DNA of 9,658 bases from Nitrospinae bacterium RIFCSPLOWO2_12_39_16. GTDB taxonomy: Bacteria > Nitrospinota > Nitrospinia > UBA9942. This document shows positions 1 to 5,382 of this stretch, piece by piece; the first letter of the stretch is position 1, and every line of letters starts with the position of its first letter. The position numbers and the translations under genes are program-made. The stretch spans positions 1 to 9,658 of the forward strand of contig MHDO01000072.1 of the NCBI GenBank assembly GCA_001805005.1, in the 5' to 3' direction. A model generated the notes under the pieces. That model was not told where the DNA came from and searched no databases. It saw nothing but the letters and a program-made list of their open reading frames with translations.

Positions 1-282
1 CGATGAAAGGACATCCTCAACAGACATTGTATAGGCACCATCCTCACCACTGTCTTTGCTGAAGGCACAGAAGCGGCACCTGTTTACACAGATATTCGTA
101 TGGTTGATATGGCGGTTACTTATGAAATATGCCTTATCACCATTTTTCCTTTCCCTTACAATGTTTGCAAGGTAGCCGATAGTAAGAAGGTCAGGGGAGT
201 TGAATAGTGCAACCCCATCCTCAAAGGAGAGTCTTTGATTATTGTTTACCTTTTCTTCTATCTTTTTTAGAGTATTGTTCAT
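1..282 (-). CDS. mqnE: Aminofutalosine synthase MqnE, N-terminal part (runs off window)
   Basis: This is the first 94 codons of a radical-SAM enzyme; the rest lies beyond position 1. MqnE joins the chorismate-derived enolpyruvyl benzoate to SAM to make aminofutalosine in the futalosine pathway of menaquinone synthesis, in the cytoplasm. What is seen: an N-terminal helical lead (KIEEKV...RLSFEDGVALFNSPDL) and then NRHINHTNICVNRCRFCAF, with the CxxxCxxC cluster ligands at C65, C69 and C72, then DGAYTMSVEDVL. The NRHIN-TNICVNRC wording fits MqnE better than its paralogue MqnC, which usually has NYTNVCVY. The ATG at 280-282 is chosen because the homologous N-terminus begins there; no clear Shine-Dalgarno precedes it. 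The gene is transcribed away from the CNNM pair, so 283-587 is a divergent intergenic region. MqnC or another futalosine-family radical-SAM enzyme is the alternative. Confidence 0.85.
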   Translation of the reverse strand, partial: MNNTLKKIEEKVNNNQRLSFEDGVALFNSPDLLTIGYLANIVRERKNGDKAYFISNRHINHTNICVNRCRFCAFSKDSGEDGAYTMSVEDVLSS

Positions 283-587
283 GTATAGGGAATTATATAG
301 CCACCAAGACACAAAGGCACAAAGAATAAAAATAAATTTCTTAGCTTCGTGTCTTAGTGTCTTTGTGGCAGGTTTTTGTTTATAAAATCATCTATATAAA
401 AAAGGTATTACAGATTAGATGGCATGTCAAGACAATCTGCGGCAATCTCTGGTAGGTTTGACTTTAACGGCTCAGTCATGATATAAAATAATACAGATGC
501 AATATCCCATGTCCTTTTGCAATTCTTTATATTTATTGAAGCAAAACTTAAATCCTTCTCGTCAGTATTACTTTTAATAAACCCATT
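283..587. other. Divergent intergenic region between mqnE and the CNNM pair
   Basis: This stretch should hold the promoters of mqnE (minus) and of the CNNM operon (plus). It contains an imperfect inverted repeat at 300-369 and a short minus-strand frame at 408-602, listed separately. On the minus strand TATAAT occurs at 292-297, but it lies only a few bases before the mqnE start and has no good -35. No convincing plus-strand promoter or RNA gene was seen before 588. Confidence 0.5.
300..369. repeat. Imperfect inverted repeat, 21-base arms
   Basis: The left arm (300-320, GCCACCAAGACACAAAGGCAC) and the right arm (349-369) are reverse complements at 18 of 21 positions, around an AT-rich centre. 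The CCACAAAGACAC wording is common in dispersed intergenic palindromes of many environmental bacteria, from memory, so a multicopy repeat is likelier than a regulatory site. There is no T-run directly after either arm, so it is not a classical terminator. Confidence 0.65.
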
Positions 588-602
588 ATGATAGATTTTT
601 CT
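408..602 (-). pseudogene. Orphan reading frame, possible C-terminal gene remnant
   Basis: An open minus-strand frame of 64 sense codons plus stop runs from a TAA at 603-605 to the TAA at 408-410. It has no good start codon until an internal ATG at 477-479. The tail reads MTEPLKSNLPEIAADCLDMPSNL, which looks protein-like (few low-complexity runs, mixed polar and hydrophobic residues). It overlaps the first codons of the CNNM gene on the other strand, so it cannot be an intact gene in this form. I do not recognise a family. It may be the decayed 3' end of a lost gene or a chance opening. Confidence 0.2.
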
Positions 603-1565
603 TTATTAATTAGATTTTTTATTCTTATAGTATTTTTAATCATGTCAGCCTTCTTTGCTGCATGTGAGGTGTCATTCTTTTCCCTTACAAAGGCAAGGGT
701 GGATACCATGAAGGAGAAGGGTAGAATGGGTGCAAGTATTATTGCATACCTGTTGGAAAAACCCAGTAAACTCCTTATAACCATTTATCTTGGAAATGAT
801 TTTGTCAATGTAGCAATATCGGCGATAGTTACATCTATCTGTATCCATATATTTGGAGATGTGGGAATATCGATTGCCATCGGTATTGCAACCTTTCTGC
901 TGATTGTATTTGGAGATATAGCACCAAAGACATTTGCAATTAAAAATAATGAGAAGGTTGCCCTTTTTTCTGCCTATCCCCTGAAAATATTTTATATCCT
1001 TGTCTCTCCGATTCAGAAGATATTTTCAGTTATAGCCAACCGGGCTATATCAATCTTGGGCGGGAAGAGGTTTGATGAGGAGACCGTAATTACAGAAGAG
1101 GAGATAAGGACTCTGATAGATGTTGGGGAAGACGAGGGGACCATTAAATCAGATGAAAAGGAGATGATACAGAGCGTTTTTGAGCTGGGAGATACGAGGG
1201 TTGAGGATATTATGACTCGGAGGGAGGATATATTTTCCATTGATGTTAATACTGATATTAGAAATGCAATAACAAGTTCATATTATTCAAGGATACCTGT
1301 TTATGATGGCAATATTGATAACATTGCAGGAATACTTTACTTAAAAGACCTCATGAAATATACATATCCTGAGCAGATATTGCCTAAACTAAAAAACATA
1401 CTTCATCCGCCGTTCATTGTATCAGGAAAAAAGAGGGTTAATGAACTTCTTAAGGAATTTCAAAAGAAAAAGGTTCACATGGCAATTGTTCTTGATGAAC
1501 ACAGCAGGGTGGAAGGGCTTGTAACAATGGAGGATGTCCTTATAGAGTTGGTGGGAGAGTTTTAA
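588..1565 (+). CDS. CNNM/CBS-pair membrane protein without CorC domain (CorC/HlyC family)
   Basis: This is an inner-membrane protein of the CNNM (DUF21) family, linked in characterised members to Mg2+ or other divalent cation export. Residues about 1-160 form the CNNM membrane domain: a first hydrophobic segment (5-25) followed by AFFAACEVSFFSL, a second near 62-85, and a third near 92-115 ending in FGDIAPKTFA, the family's (E/D)xxPKxxA motif. An acidic linker follows. Two CBS domains, which bind adenine nucleotides, lie near 204-262 (VEDIMTRREDIF, SRIPVYD) and 268-322 (MAIVLDEHSRVEGLVTMEDVLIELVGE). The protein stops at LVGEF, exactly where relatives continue into the roughly 80-residue CorC_HlyC domain. 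It is about 90 residues shorter than its downstream paralogue. The start at 588 keeps the first membrane segment whole, although no strong Shine-Dalgarno is seen. TAA and the next ATG share one base, so translation is probably coupled. Confidence 0.85.
   Translation: MIDFSLLIRFFILIVFLIMSAFFAACEVSFFSLTKARVDTMKEKGRMGASIIAYLLEKPSKLLITIYLGNDFVNVAISAIVTSICIHIFGDVGISIAIGIATFLLIVFGDIAPKTFAIKNNEKVALFSAYPLKIFYILVSPIQKIFSVIANRAISILGGKRFDEETVITEEEIRTLIDVGEDEGTIKSDEKEMIQSVFELGDTRVEDIMTRREDIFSIDVNTDIRNAITSSYYSRIPVYDGNIDNIAGILYLKDLMKYTYPEQILPKLKNILHPPFIVSGKKRVNELLKEFQKKKVHMAIVLDEHSRVEGLVTMEDVLIELVGEF
1552..1558 (+). promoter_or_regulatory. Ribosome binding site for the second CNNM gene
   Basis: A purine-rich GGGAGAG-type stretch inside the last codons of the first CNNM gene lies about 7 bases before the ATG at 1565. 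With the TAATG stop/start overlap it supports reinitiation or coupled translation of the two paralogues. Confidence 0.5.
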
Positions 1566-2812
1566 TGGATATATTTACAGTAATATTTATTGCAATATTT
1601 TGTCTTGTATCAGAGGGGTTTTTTGCAGGTTCTGAGATTGCCCTTGTATCCGTGAACAGGATTAAGATTAAGCATGAGGCAGAGTCAGGCTCAAGGGTCG
1701 CAAAGATTATTGACTTACTCCTTTCATCGCCGGAGAAGCTGTTTGTGACAAGCTCTCTCGGTATAAATCTATCCGTTGTTATAGGAACATCTGTTGTTAC
1801 AGGCTTTCTGATTGATAGATATGGAAACAGAGGGGATTTTTATGCCACCCTCATTATGAGTCCCTTAAGTATTTTATTGGCTGAGATTATTCCCAAGAGT
1901 GTATTCCAGCATAGAGCAGATTTCTTTGCGAGGTTATCCATATATCCTCTGAGGGGTGTGATGCTCATATTATATCCATTTGTCAGTGTTACATCCTACA
2001 TTACAAATTTTATTATGTTTTACTTTACAGGCAAGAGGGAATTCAAAGGTCACTTTGTTACGAGAGAGGAGATTAAATATTTGATAAGGGCGGCTGAAAA
2101 GAAGGTTTTGGATGCAGAAGAGAAGAAGATGATAGGCAAGATATTTGACTTTAGAAATATAACTGTTGAGGAGTGCATGATTCCATTAATAGATGTTGCA
2201 GCGTTGGACGAAAATTCTACTATAGAGATGGCGAGGAGGAGGATGGAGCATACAAATTATTCCCGCCTCCCTGTTTTCAGGGAGAGGATACATAATATTT
2301 GCGGGATACTCAATGCCTCAGATGTGCTCAGGTCTCCCGATGGCATAACGATTAAAGACCTTATAAAGCCTGCCTTTTATGTCCCAAAATCAAATAAGAT
2401 AAATGAGTTGTTAGAGGAACTGCAGTGGCTGGGCATTCAGATGGCTATAGTTGTGGATGAATACGGAGGGACTATTGGGATAATAACAAGAGAGGATATA
2501 CTTGAAGAGATTGTCGGGGAGATTGAAGATGAATATGATACAGGAGAAAAACTTTTTGAAAAGTATCCTGATGGGTCATATTTCATTAATGCAAGGATGG
2601 AAATTGATGCTATAAATGAACAATTGGCATTTGGAATACCTAAGGGGGATTACGAGACACTCGGAGGATTTTTGCTCACTCAATTTCAGAGGATTCCAAA
2701 GGCTGGAGATACAGCAGATTATGGAGACTTGTTTTTCAGGATATTGGACTCAGACGAGAGGAGTATAAAGAGGGTGGAAGTAAGAAGAAAGAAAGTAGAC
2801 AGTAAGGAGTAA
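1565..2812 (+). CDS. CNNM/CBS-pair/CorC transporter-associated protein (HlyC/CorC family)
   Basis: This is a full-length (415 aa) member of the same family as the preceding gene, probably in divalent cation homeostasis at the inner membrane. The CNNM domain spans about 1-165 (FFAGSEIALVSVNRIK; LAEIIPKSVFQ with the ExxPKS motif at 107-112). Tandem CBS domains lie near 200-262 (VEECMIPLIDV, NYSRLPVF) and 265-322 (MAIVVDEYGGTIGIITREDILEEIVGEI, the strongly conserved family signature). A CorC_HlyC domain lies at about 333-410 (DGSYFINARMEIDAINEQL, ETLGGFLL, FRILDSDERSIKRVEV). Its CNNM half differs clearly from the upstream paralogue, so the duplication is old, and the two may form a heterodimer. 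Its last residues (about VDSKE) are encoded by a palindromic repeat that overlaps the stop, suggesting the 3' end was reshaped by repeat insertion. Older database names such as 'hemolysin' are misleading. Confidence 0.9.
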   Translation: MDIFTVIFIAIFCLVSEGFFAGSEIALVSVNRIKIKHEAESGSRVAKIIDLLLSSPEKLFVTSSLGINLSVVIGTSVVTGFLIDRYGNRGDFYATLIMSPLSILLAEIIPKSVFQHRADFFARLSIYPLRGVMLILYPFVSVTSYITNFIMFYFTGKREFKGHFVTREEIKYLIRAAEKKVLDAEEKKMIGKIFDFRNITVEECMIPLIDVAALDENSTIEMARRRMEHTNYSRLPVFRERIHNICGILNASDVLRSPDGITIKDLIKPAFYVPKSNKINELLEELQWLGIQMAIVVDEYGGTIGIITREDILEEIVGEIEDEYDTGEKLFEKYPDGSYFINARMEIDAINEQLAFGIPKGDYETLGGFLLTQFQRIPKAGDTADYGDLFFRILDSDERSIKRVEVRRKKVDSKE

Positions 2813-2843
2813 GCAGTTTTGTGTTTGCTTATTACTTACTCCT
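2805..2843. repeat. Inverted repeat over the 3' end of the second CNNM gene
   Basis: AGGAGTAAG at 2805-2813 is the exact reverse complement of CTTACTCCT at 2835-2843. An alternative stem pairs AAGCA (2811-2815) with TGCTT (2826-2830). The upstream AAAGTAGACAGTAAG run resembles dispersed 'gtagacagtaag' simple repeats. The stop codon 2810-2812 lies inside the left arm. It could act as a transcript-end hairpin, but no U-run follows. Confidence 0.55.
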
Positions 2844-2878
2844 ATGCCCTACCGAAAATGGTCTATCACCCATTAGGT

Positions 2879-2901
2879 AGGACAGCCGTCTCGGCTGTCC
2901 T
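2879..2901. repeat. Perfect 10-bp stem with 3-base loop
   Basis: AGGACAGCCG (2879-2888) pairs exactly with CGGCTGTCCT (2892-2901) around a TCT loop, and outer bases CCTACC (2848-2853) and GGTAGG (2876-2881) could also pair. The hairpin is GC-rich and follows the end of the CNNM operon, so it could stop transcription, but only a weak T-rich stretch (TGTATTTAT) follows. The GACAGCCGTCTCGGCTGTC wording is one I associate with dispersed intergenic palindromes; copy number cannot be seen here. Confidence 0.6.
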
Positions 2902-2925
2902 GTATTTATCAATAAAATCGCTCAA

Positions 2926-3105
2926 ATTATAGTAAACGAATAAAATAAGTAGACATTGCGTATCTGTCATTCCGAGTGAAACGAGGAATCTTAGATTTCT
3001 CCCGGAGCCTGCCCTGAGCGAAACATCGAGATTCTTCGCCTTCGGCTCAGAATGACAAAAGCGAAGGGGTCGAAATGACAACTTTCTTTTTTCGTTCACT
3101 ATAAT
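2926..3105. mobile_element. MITE-like 180-bp element with 15-bp terminal inverted repeats
   Basis: ATTATAGTAAACGAA at 2926-2940 matches the reverse complement of TTCGTTCACTATAAT at 3091-3105 at 14 of 15 positions. No coding capacity lies between. Inside is a second palindrome: TGTCATTCCGAG (2965-2976) faces CTCAGAATGACA (3045-3056) and a further degenerate copy ends in AAATGACA at 3080. The inner part resembles the widespread 'GTCATTCCGAG...CTCAGAATGACA' dispersed repeat. No clear target-site duplication flanks the ends; a TA duplication as in IS630-type elements could be hidden in the TATA bases of the ends. A non-autonomous transposon is inferred from structure only. Confidence 0.5.
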
Positions 3106-3151
3106 ATTTCCCGCGTTGCACCAAGTTGTGGTTTGCGGGCAGGCATTTGTT

Positions 3152-3160
3152 TGGTATAAT
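3152..3160 (+). promoter_or_regulatory. Candidate extended -10 promoter
   Basis: TGGTATAAT at 3152-3160 is a perfect extended -10 (TGn plus TATAAT). The -35 region about 17 bases upstream (TTTGCG) is poor, as is usual for extended -10 promoters. It lies about 145 bases before the YwgA-like gene and could give a longer leader than the downstream promoter. Confidence 0.35.
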
Positions 3161-3206
3161 TTGCATGACAACCTTAACAAAAATTTTCCGCGGGTGTCAT
3201 AGTAAA

Positions 3207-3224
3207 AAATTAGCAAAATTAGCA
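3207..3224. repeat. Tandem 9-base direct repeat upstream of the promoter
   Basis: AAATTAGCA occurs twice without a gap (3207-3215 and 3216-3224), ending 10 bases before the -35 hexamer at 3235. Tandem sites this close to a -35 can be operator half-sites, but AT-rich DNA also produces them by chance. Confidence 0.35.
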
Positions 3225-3234
3225 AAAATATTGC

Positions 3235-3264
3235 TTGACACACATTTTAAATTAAGTTTACAAT
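3235..3264 (+). promoter_or_regulatory. Sigma-70-type promoter of the YwgA/HD pair
   Basis: A consensus -35 TTGACA (3235-3240) and a -10 TACAAT (3259-3264, 5 of 6) are separated by 18 bases. Transcription would begin near 3271, leaving a leader of about 35 bases before the ATG at 3306. This supports the internal ATG over the far upstream in-frame ATG at 3126, which lies before the promoter. Confidence 0.6.
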
Positions 3265-3305
3265 ATGTCCCATCAAAAACAATCCTATCATTTTGTGAAA
3301 AAATA

Positions 3306-3791
3306 ATGAACAAACAGCAAATTGCTCTTTATTTAACGCTTGATGCTCTTGGTATTCGAAAACAGGTTAAAACATTCCCGAACCGTCTTGCCATACAAAA
3401 AGGCATATACTTGGCTCAAGAATTTGGCATTAATCTCGGTTATTTCTTCCGTTGGTATCTTCACGGCCCTTATTCACCATCATTATCTCGCGATGCTTAT
3501 GAAGTGGTAGATACTATAGATGAGATAAAACAAGAACCTCGTAATTACTCGCTTGATAGTATTTCTTTAGATAAGCTAACAAAACTTAAGCAGTCTATAA
3601 AATCAACTGACCCCAAAAAAATAGCACGAGAATTGGAACTCCTTGGATCTGTGCGTTATCTACATACACGGTTTAATATGTCGGATAAAAGTGTGGCAGA
3701 AGTAACAAAAGGGCTTATTCATCGTGGGAAAAGCTTCACTGAAAAAGAAGTTAAGTTAGCCACCGAGAAATTATCTAAATTAGGTTTATAA
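3306..3791 (+). CDS. YwgA/Panacea-like small protein
   Basis: A 161-residue cytoplasmic protein with no signal or membrane segment. Residues about 27-65 (RLAIQKGIYLAQEFGINLGYFFRWYLHGPYSPSL) carry the pattern seen in YwgA and in Panacea/SocA-type (DUF4065) proteins: a basic helix with QK-xYLA, then a F/W-YxxGPYS signature. The rest is helical and charged. Panacea domains are known as antitoxin or chaperone-like modules, and B. subtilis YwgA is uncharacterised; the function here is unknown. The frame is open back to 3126, but the upstream part reads through promoter and leader DNA (RGCHSKKLAKLAK...) and has no family resemblance, so the ATG at 3306 is taken as the start. One base separates its stop from the HD gene's ATG, so the two are surely cotranslated. 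The ywgA-ywfO neighbourhood of B. subtilis has the same two families side by side, which supports a functional link. Confidence 0.65.
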   Translation: MNKQQIALYLTLDALGIRKQVKTFPNRLAIQKGIYLAQEFGINLGYFFRWYLHGPYSPSLSRDAYEVVDTIDEIKQEPRNYSLDSISLDKLTKLKQSIKSTDPKKIARELELLGSVRYLHTRFNMSDKSVAEVTKGLIHRGKSFTEKEVKLATEKLSKLGL

Positions 3792-3792
3792 G

Positions 3793-4527
3793 ATGCCTAA
3801 TAAACGCCAAATAATGGTTGATTCCATTCATGGCGATATTGAGATCTCCCCCCTAGAAAAAGCTGTAATAGATACGGCACCCTTCCAGCGTCTACGCCAT
3901 CTTAAACAACTACAGATGGGTCATGTAACATATCCAAATGCAACACACACTCGATTTGCCCACTCTATTGGCGTGATGGGCATAATGCAACATGTTGCAA
4001 GGGTTGCTAAAGACCCATTAAATCTCAGCGAAACAGATATTGAGGATTTAAGGCTCGTTGGATTGTTGCACGATATTGGGCATTATCCATATTCCCACCT
4101 AATGGAACAAGTTGACCGTATTGAACTTACAGAGGAATTTGTAAATAAGGATGTTAAAGCTACTATTGATCTTCAAGTGGATCGCTATCCTAATCATGAA
4201 GAACTCGGTCAAATTATAATAAACACACAAAAGGATTTAATTAAAGCCCTTGGAGGAAAGAAACGGGCAGTGAGAATTGCCAATTTGTCTATTTTGACAG
4301 GTAACCCCTCTCAAGATAATCGAATTGCTAAACTTATTCACAGTAGTCTTGATATGGATCGCTTGGACTACCTCCTGCGAGATTCACACTCTACTGGTGT
4401 GCCGTATGGGAGTATAGACCTCAACTATATTGTAAACAATCTTCGTGTCAGCCCAACAGGGGTATTGGGTGTGAATAAGAAGGCTCTTTCAGCAGCCGAA
4501 CATACGCGGAAGCAAGATATTCGTTGA
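3793..4527 (+). CDS. SAMHD1/YwfO-like HD-domain dNTP triphosphohydrolase, 3'-truncated
   Basis: A cytoplasmic HD-superfamily phosphohydrolase; relatives (SAMHD1, Enterococcus EF1143, B. subtilis YwfO) split dNTPs into deoxynucleoside and triphosphate. The metal ligands are visible: H57 (TRFAHSIG), H93-D94 (LLHDIGHYPYSH) and D187 (SLDMDRLDYLLRD), plus H97, H102 and H135, which match active-site histidines of SAMHD1. FQRLRHLKQLQMG (31-43) and DSHSTGVPYGSIDLNYIVNNL (197-217) are also family signatures. At GKKALSAAEH the family continues for well over 100 residues (YwfO is about 430 aa). Here AAEH is followed by TRKQDIR and a stop, encoded by the start of a transposase remnant read in another frame. 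The product therefore ends at 244 residues and probably lacks the regulatory and oligomerisation C-terminus. The catalytic HD core is whole, so residual activity cannot be excluded, but loss of function is likelier. Confidence 0.85.
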   Translation: MPNKRQIMVDSIHGDIEISPLEKAVIDTAPFQRLRHLKQLQMGHVTYPNATHTRFAHSIGVMGIMQHVARVAKDPLNLSETDIEDLRLVGLLHDIGHYPYSHLMEQVDRIELTEEFVNKDVKATIDLQVDRYPNHEELGQIIINTQKDLIKALGGKKRAVRIANLSILTGNPSQDNRIAKLIHSSLDMDRLDYLLRDSHSTGVPYGSIDLNYIVNNLRVSPTGVLGVNKKALSAAEHTRKQDIR

Positions 4528-5311
4528 TTCCAGCCTCGTAGACGCAAATGCCTCAAACAACTCCGTAATAGACACAAAGTCCCGCGGAAAAGCAGACACC
4601 GTAATAGGAGATAGCAAATACGGAACCATCGAAAACTTTCTAACCTGTCACGACATTGGAATAAAAGCCCATATCCCTGATTTGAGAAAAGCGGCAACTA
4701 AAAGAACAGAAAAACGCATGATATTTACAGAAGAAAAATTCATATACCAAGAACAAAGCGATACATACATCTGCCCTACCGGCAACACCATGAAAAAGAA
4801 ATCCCTACACATGAACCGTCAGAGCATGGATTATGGAGCGCCGAAGAAGGTTTGTGCAGTATGCAGCATCAGAGAACAATGCACAGAGAATAAATCAGGA
4901 CGAACAATCAAACGCCACTTGCGGCAGTCCGAACTTGATTATATGCGAGAGATAAGCCGTTCAAAAGCTTCCAGACGAGATATAAGGACCAGACAACACC
5001 TTATGGAACGTTCCTTTGCACAGTCCAAGCGATACGGATATGATCGGGCGAGATGGCAAGGACTATGGAGGGTAAAAATTCAGGAATACCTGACATGCAC
5101 CATACAGAACATTCAGGTATTGGTGAAGCATGGATACAGTCCGAAGAAAGGTCTTGCAATGGCTATGGAACAGACAAAAGAAAGGGTTACAAGGGTAATA
5201 AGCCCGGTTTTAAACTCTATTAGATCTTATACAGAAAGAGTCCAGCAACGGATCAATGAAATTCTGCTGAATAGACTGATAGGATTTAGAGAGGTAGGTC
5301 TTTGTTGCTAA
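4505..5311 (+). pseudogene. IS1182-family DDE transposase, N-terminally truncated with internal deletion
   Basis: The frame (starting on positions such as 4511 and 4682) reads GSKIFVDSSLVDANASNNSVIDT near 4508-4576, then SRGKADTVIGDSKYGTIENFL, IKAHIPDL, and a cysteine-rich stretch (CPTG...CAVCSIREQC). It ends with LMERSFAQSKRYGYDRARWQGL near 5000-5065, a typical IS1182-type C-terminal DDE half. The second catalytic Asp (VIGDSKYGT, Asp codon at 4610) and the Glu (MERSFA, codon at 5006) are present. From recalled family architecture, the N-terminal roughly 150-200 residues are missing, and so is the segment with the first Asp (Y-KTH-AVD type) that should lie between NNSVIDTKS and KADTVIGDS. The apparent in-frame internal deletion is near 4577-4595. 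A TTG at 4682 is the only available start-like codon in the later part and would give a 209-residue fragment. The enzyme cannot be active. Confidence 0.75.
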
Positions 5312-5382
5312 ATGTGTTCAGAGTAACAGGAAAATGCTTTTGGGCAACAGACCGTATTGATTGAACTTCAGAAGCTATTTAA
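4505..5382 (+). mobile_element. Remnant of an IS1182-like insertion sequence
   Basis: Element DNA begins at about 4500-4510, where the HD reading frame loses family resemblance. The transposase frame ends at 5311. No terminal inverted repeat could be recognised at either side, so the right border (somewhere in 5312-5382) is a guess. The left end of the element, including the transposase start, is gone. Confidence 0.6.

Larger units (their letters stand above)
2813..3305. other. Repeat-rich intergenic region before the YwgA/HD pair
   Basis: No protein gene is supported here. In order it holds the tail of the 2805-2843 inverted repeat, a strong stem-loop (2879-2901), a 180-bp element with terminal inverted repeats (2926-3105), an extended -10 promoter candidate (3152-3160), a tandem 9-base repeat (3207-3224) and a good -35/-10 promoter (3235-3264). 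Open frames crossing the repeats on either strand read through palindromic DNA and are not credible proteins. Confidence 0.6.

Noticed and set aside
280..300. TATAAT on the minus strand as an mqnE promoter
   Set aside because: It would place the transcript start within about 3 bases of the ATG and has no -35; a leaderless mRNA is possible but unsupported.
300..369. CRISPR array or riboswitch in the intergenic repeats
   Set aside because: Repeats are inverted pairs with no regular spacers, and no known riboswitch core was recognised in this or the 2813-3305 gap.
548..784. Minus-strand open frame antisense to the first CNNM gene
   Set aside because: Its body is the complement of a well-supported membrane protein gene and its composition is that of an antisense shadow.
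2866..3243. Minus-strand 125-codon open frame over the repeat region
   Set aside because: It reads straight through the stem-loop and the MITE-like element (phrases such as CHSEPKAKN come from the palindromic repeat) and has no recognisable domain.
3126..3305. N-terminal 60-residue extension of the YwgA-like protein from the ATG at 3126
   Set aside because: The stretch covers the extended -10, the tandem repeat and a near-consensus promoter, its translation has no family resemblance, and a YwgA-like N-terminus begins at the ATG at 3306.
4425..4697. Minus-strand frame across the HD/transposase joint
   Set aside because: Arg/Leu/Cys-rich translation antisense to two recognised frames; no family pattern.
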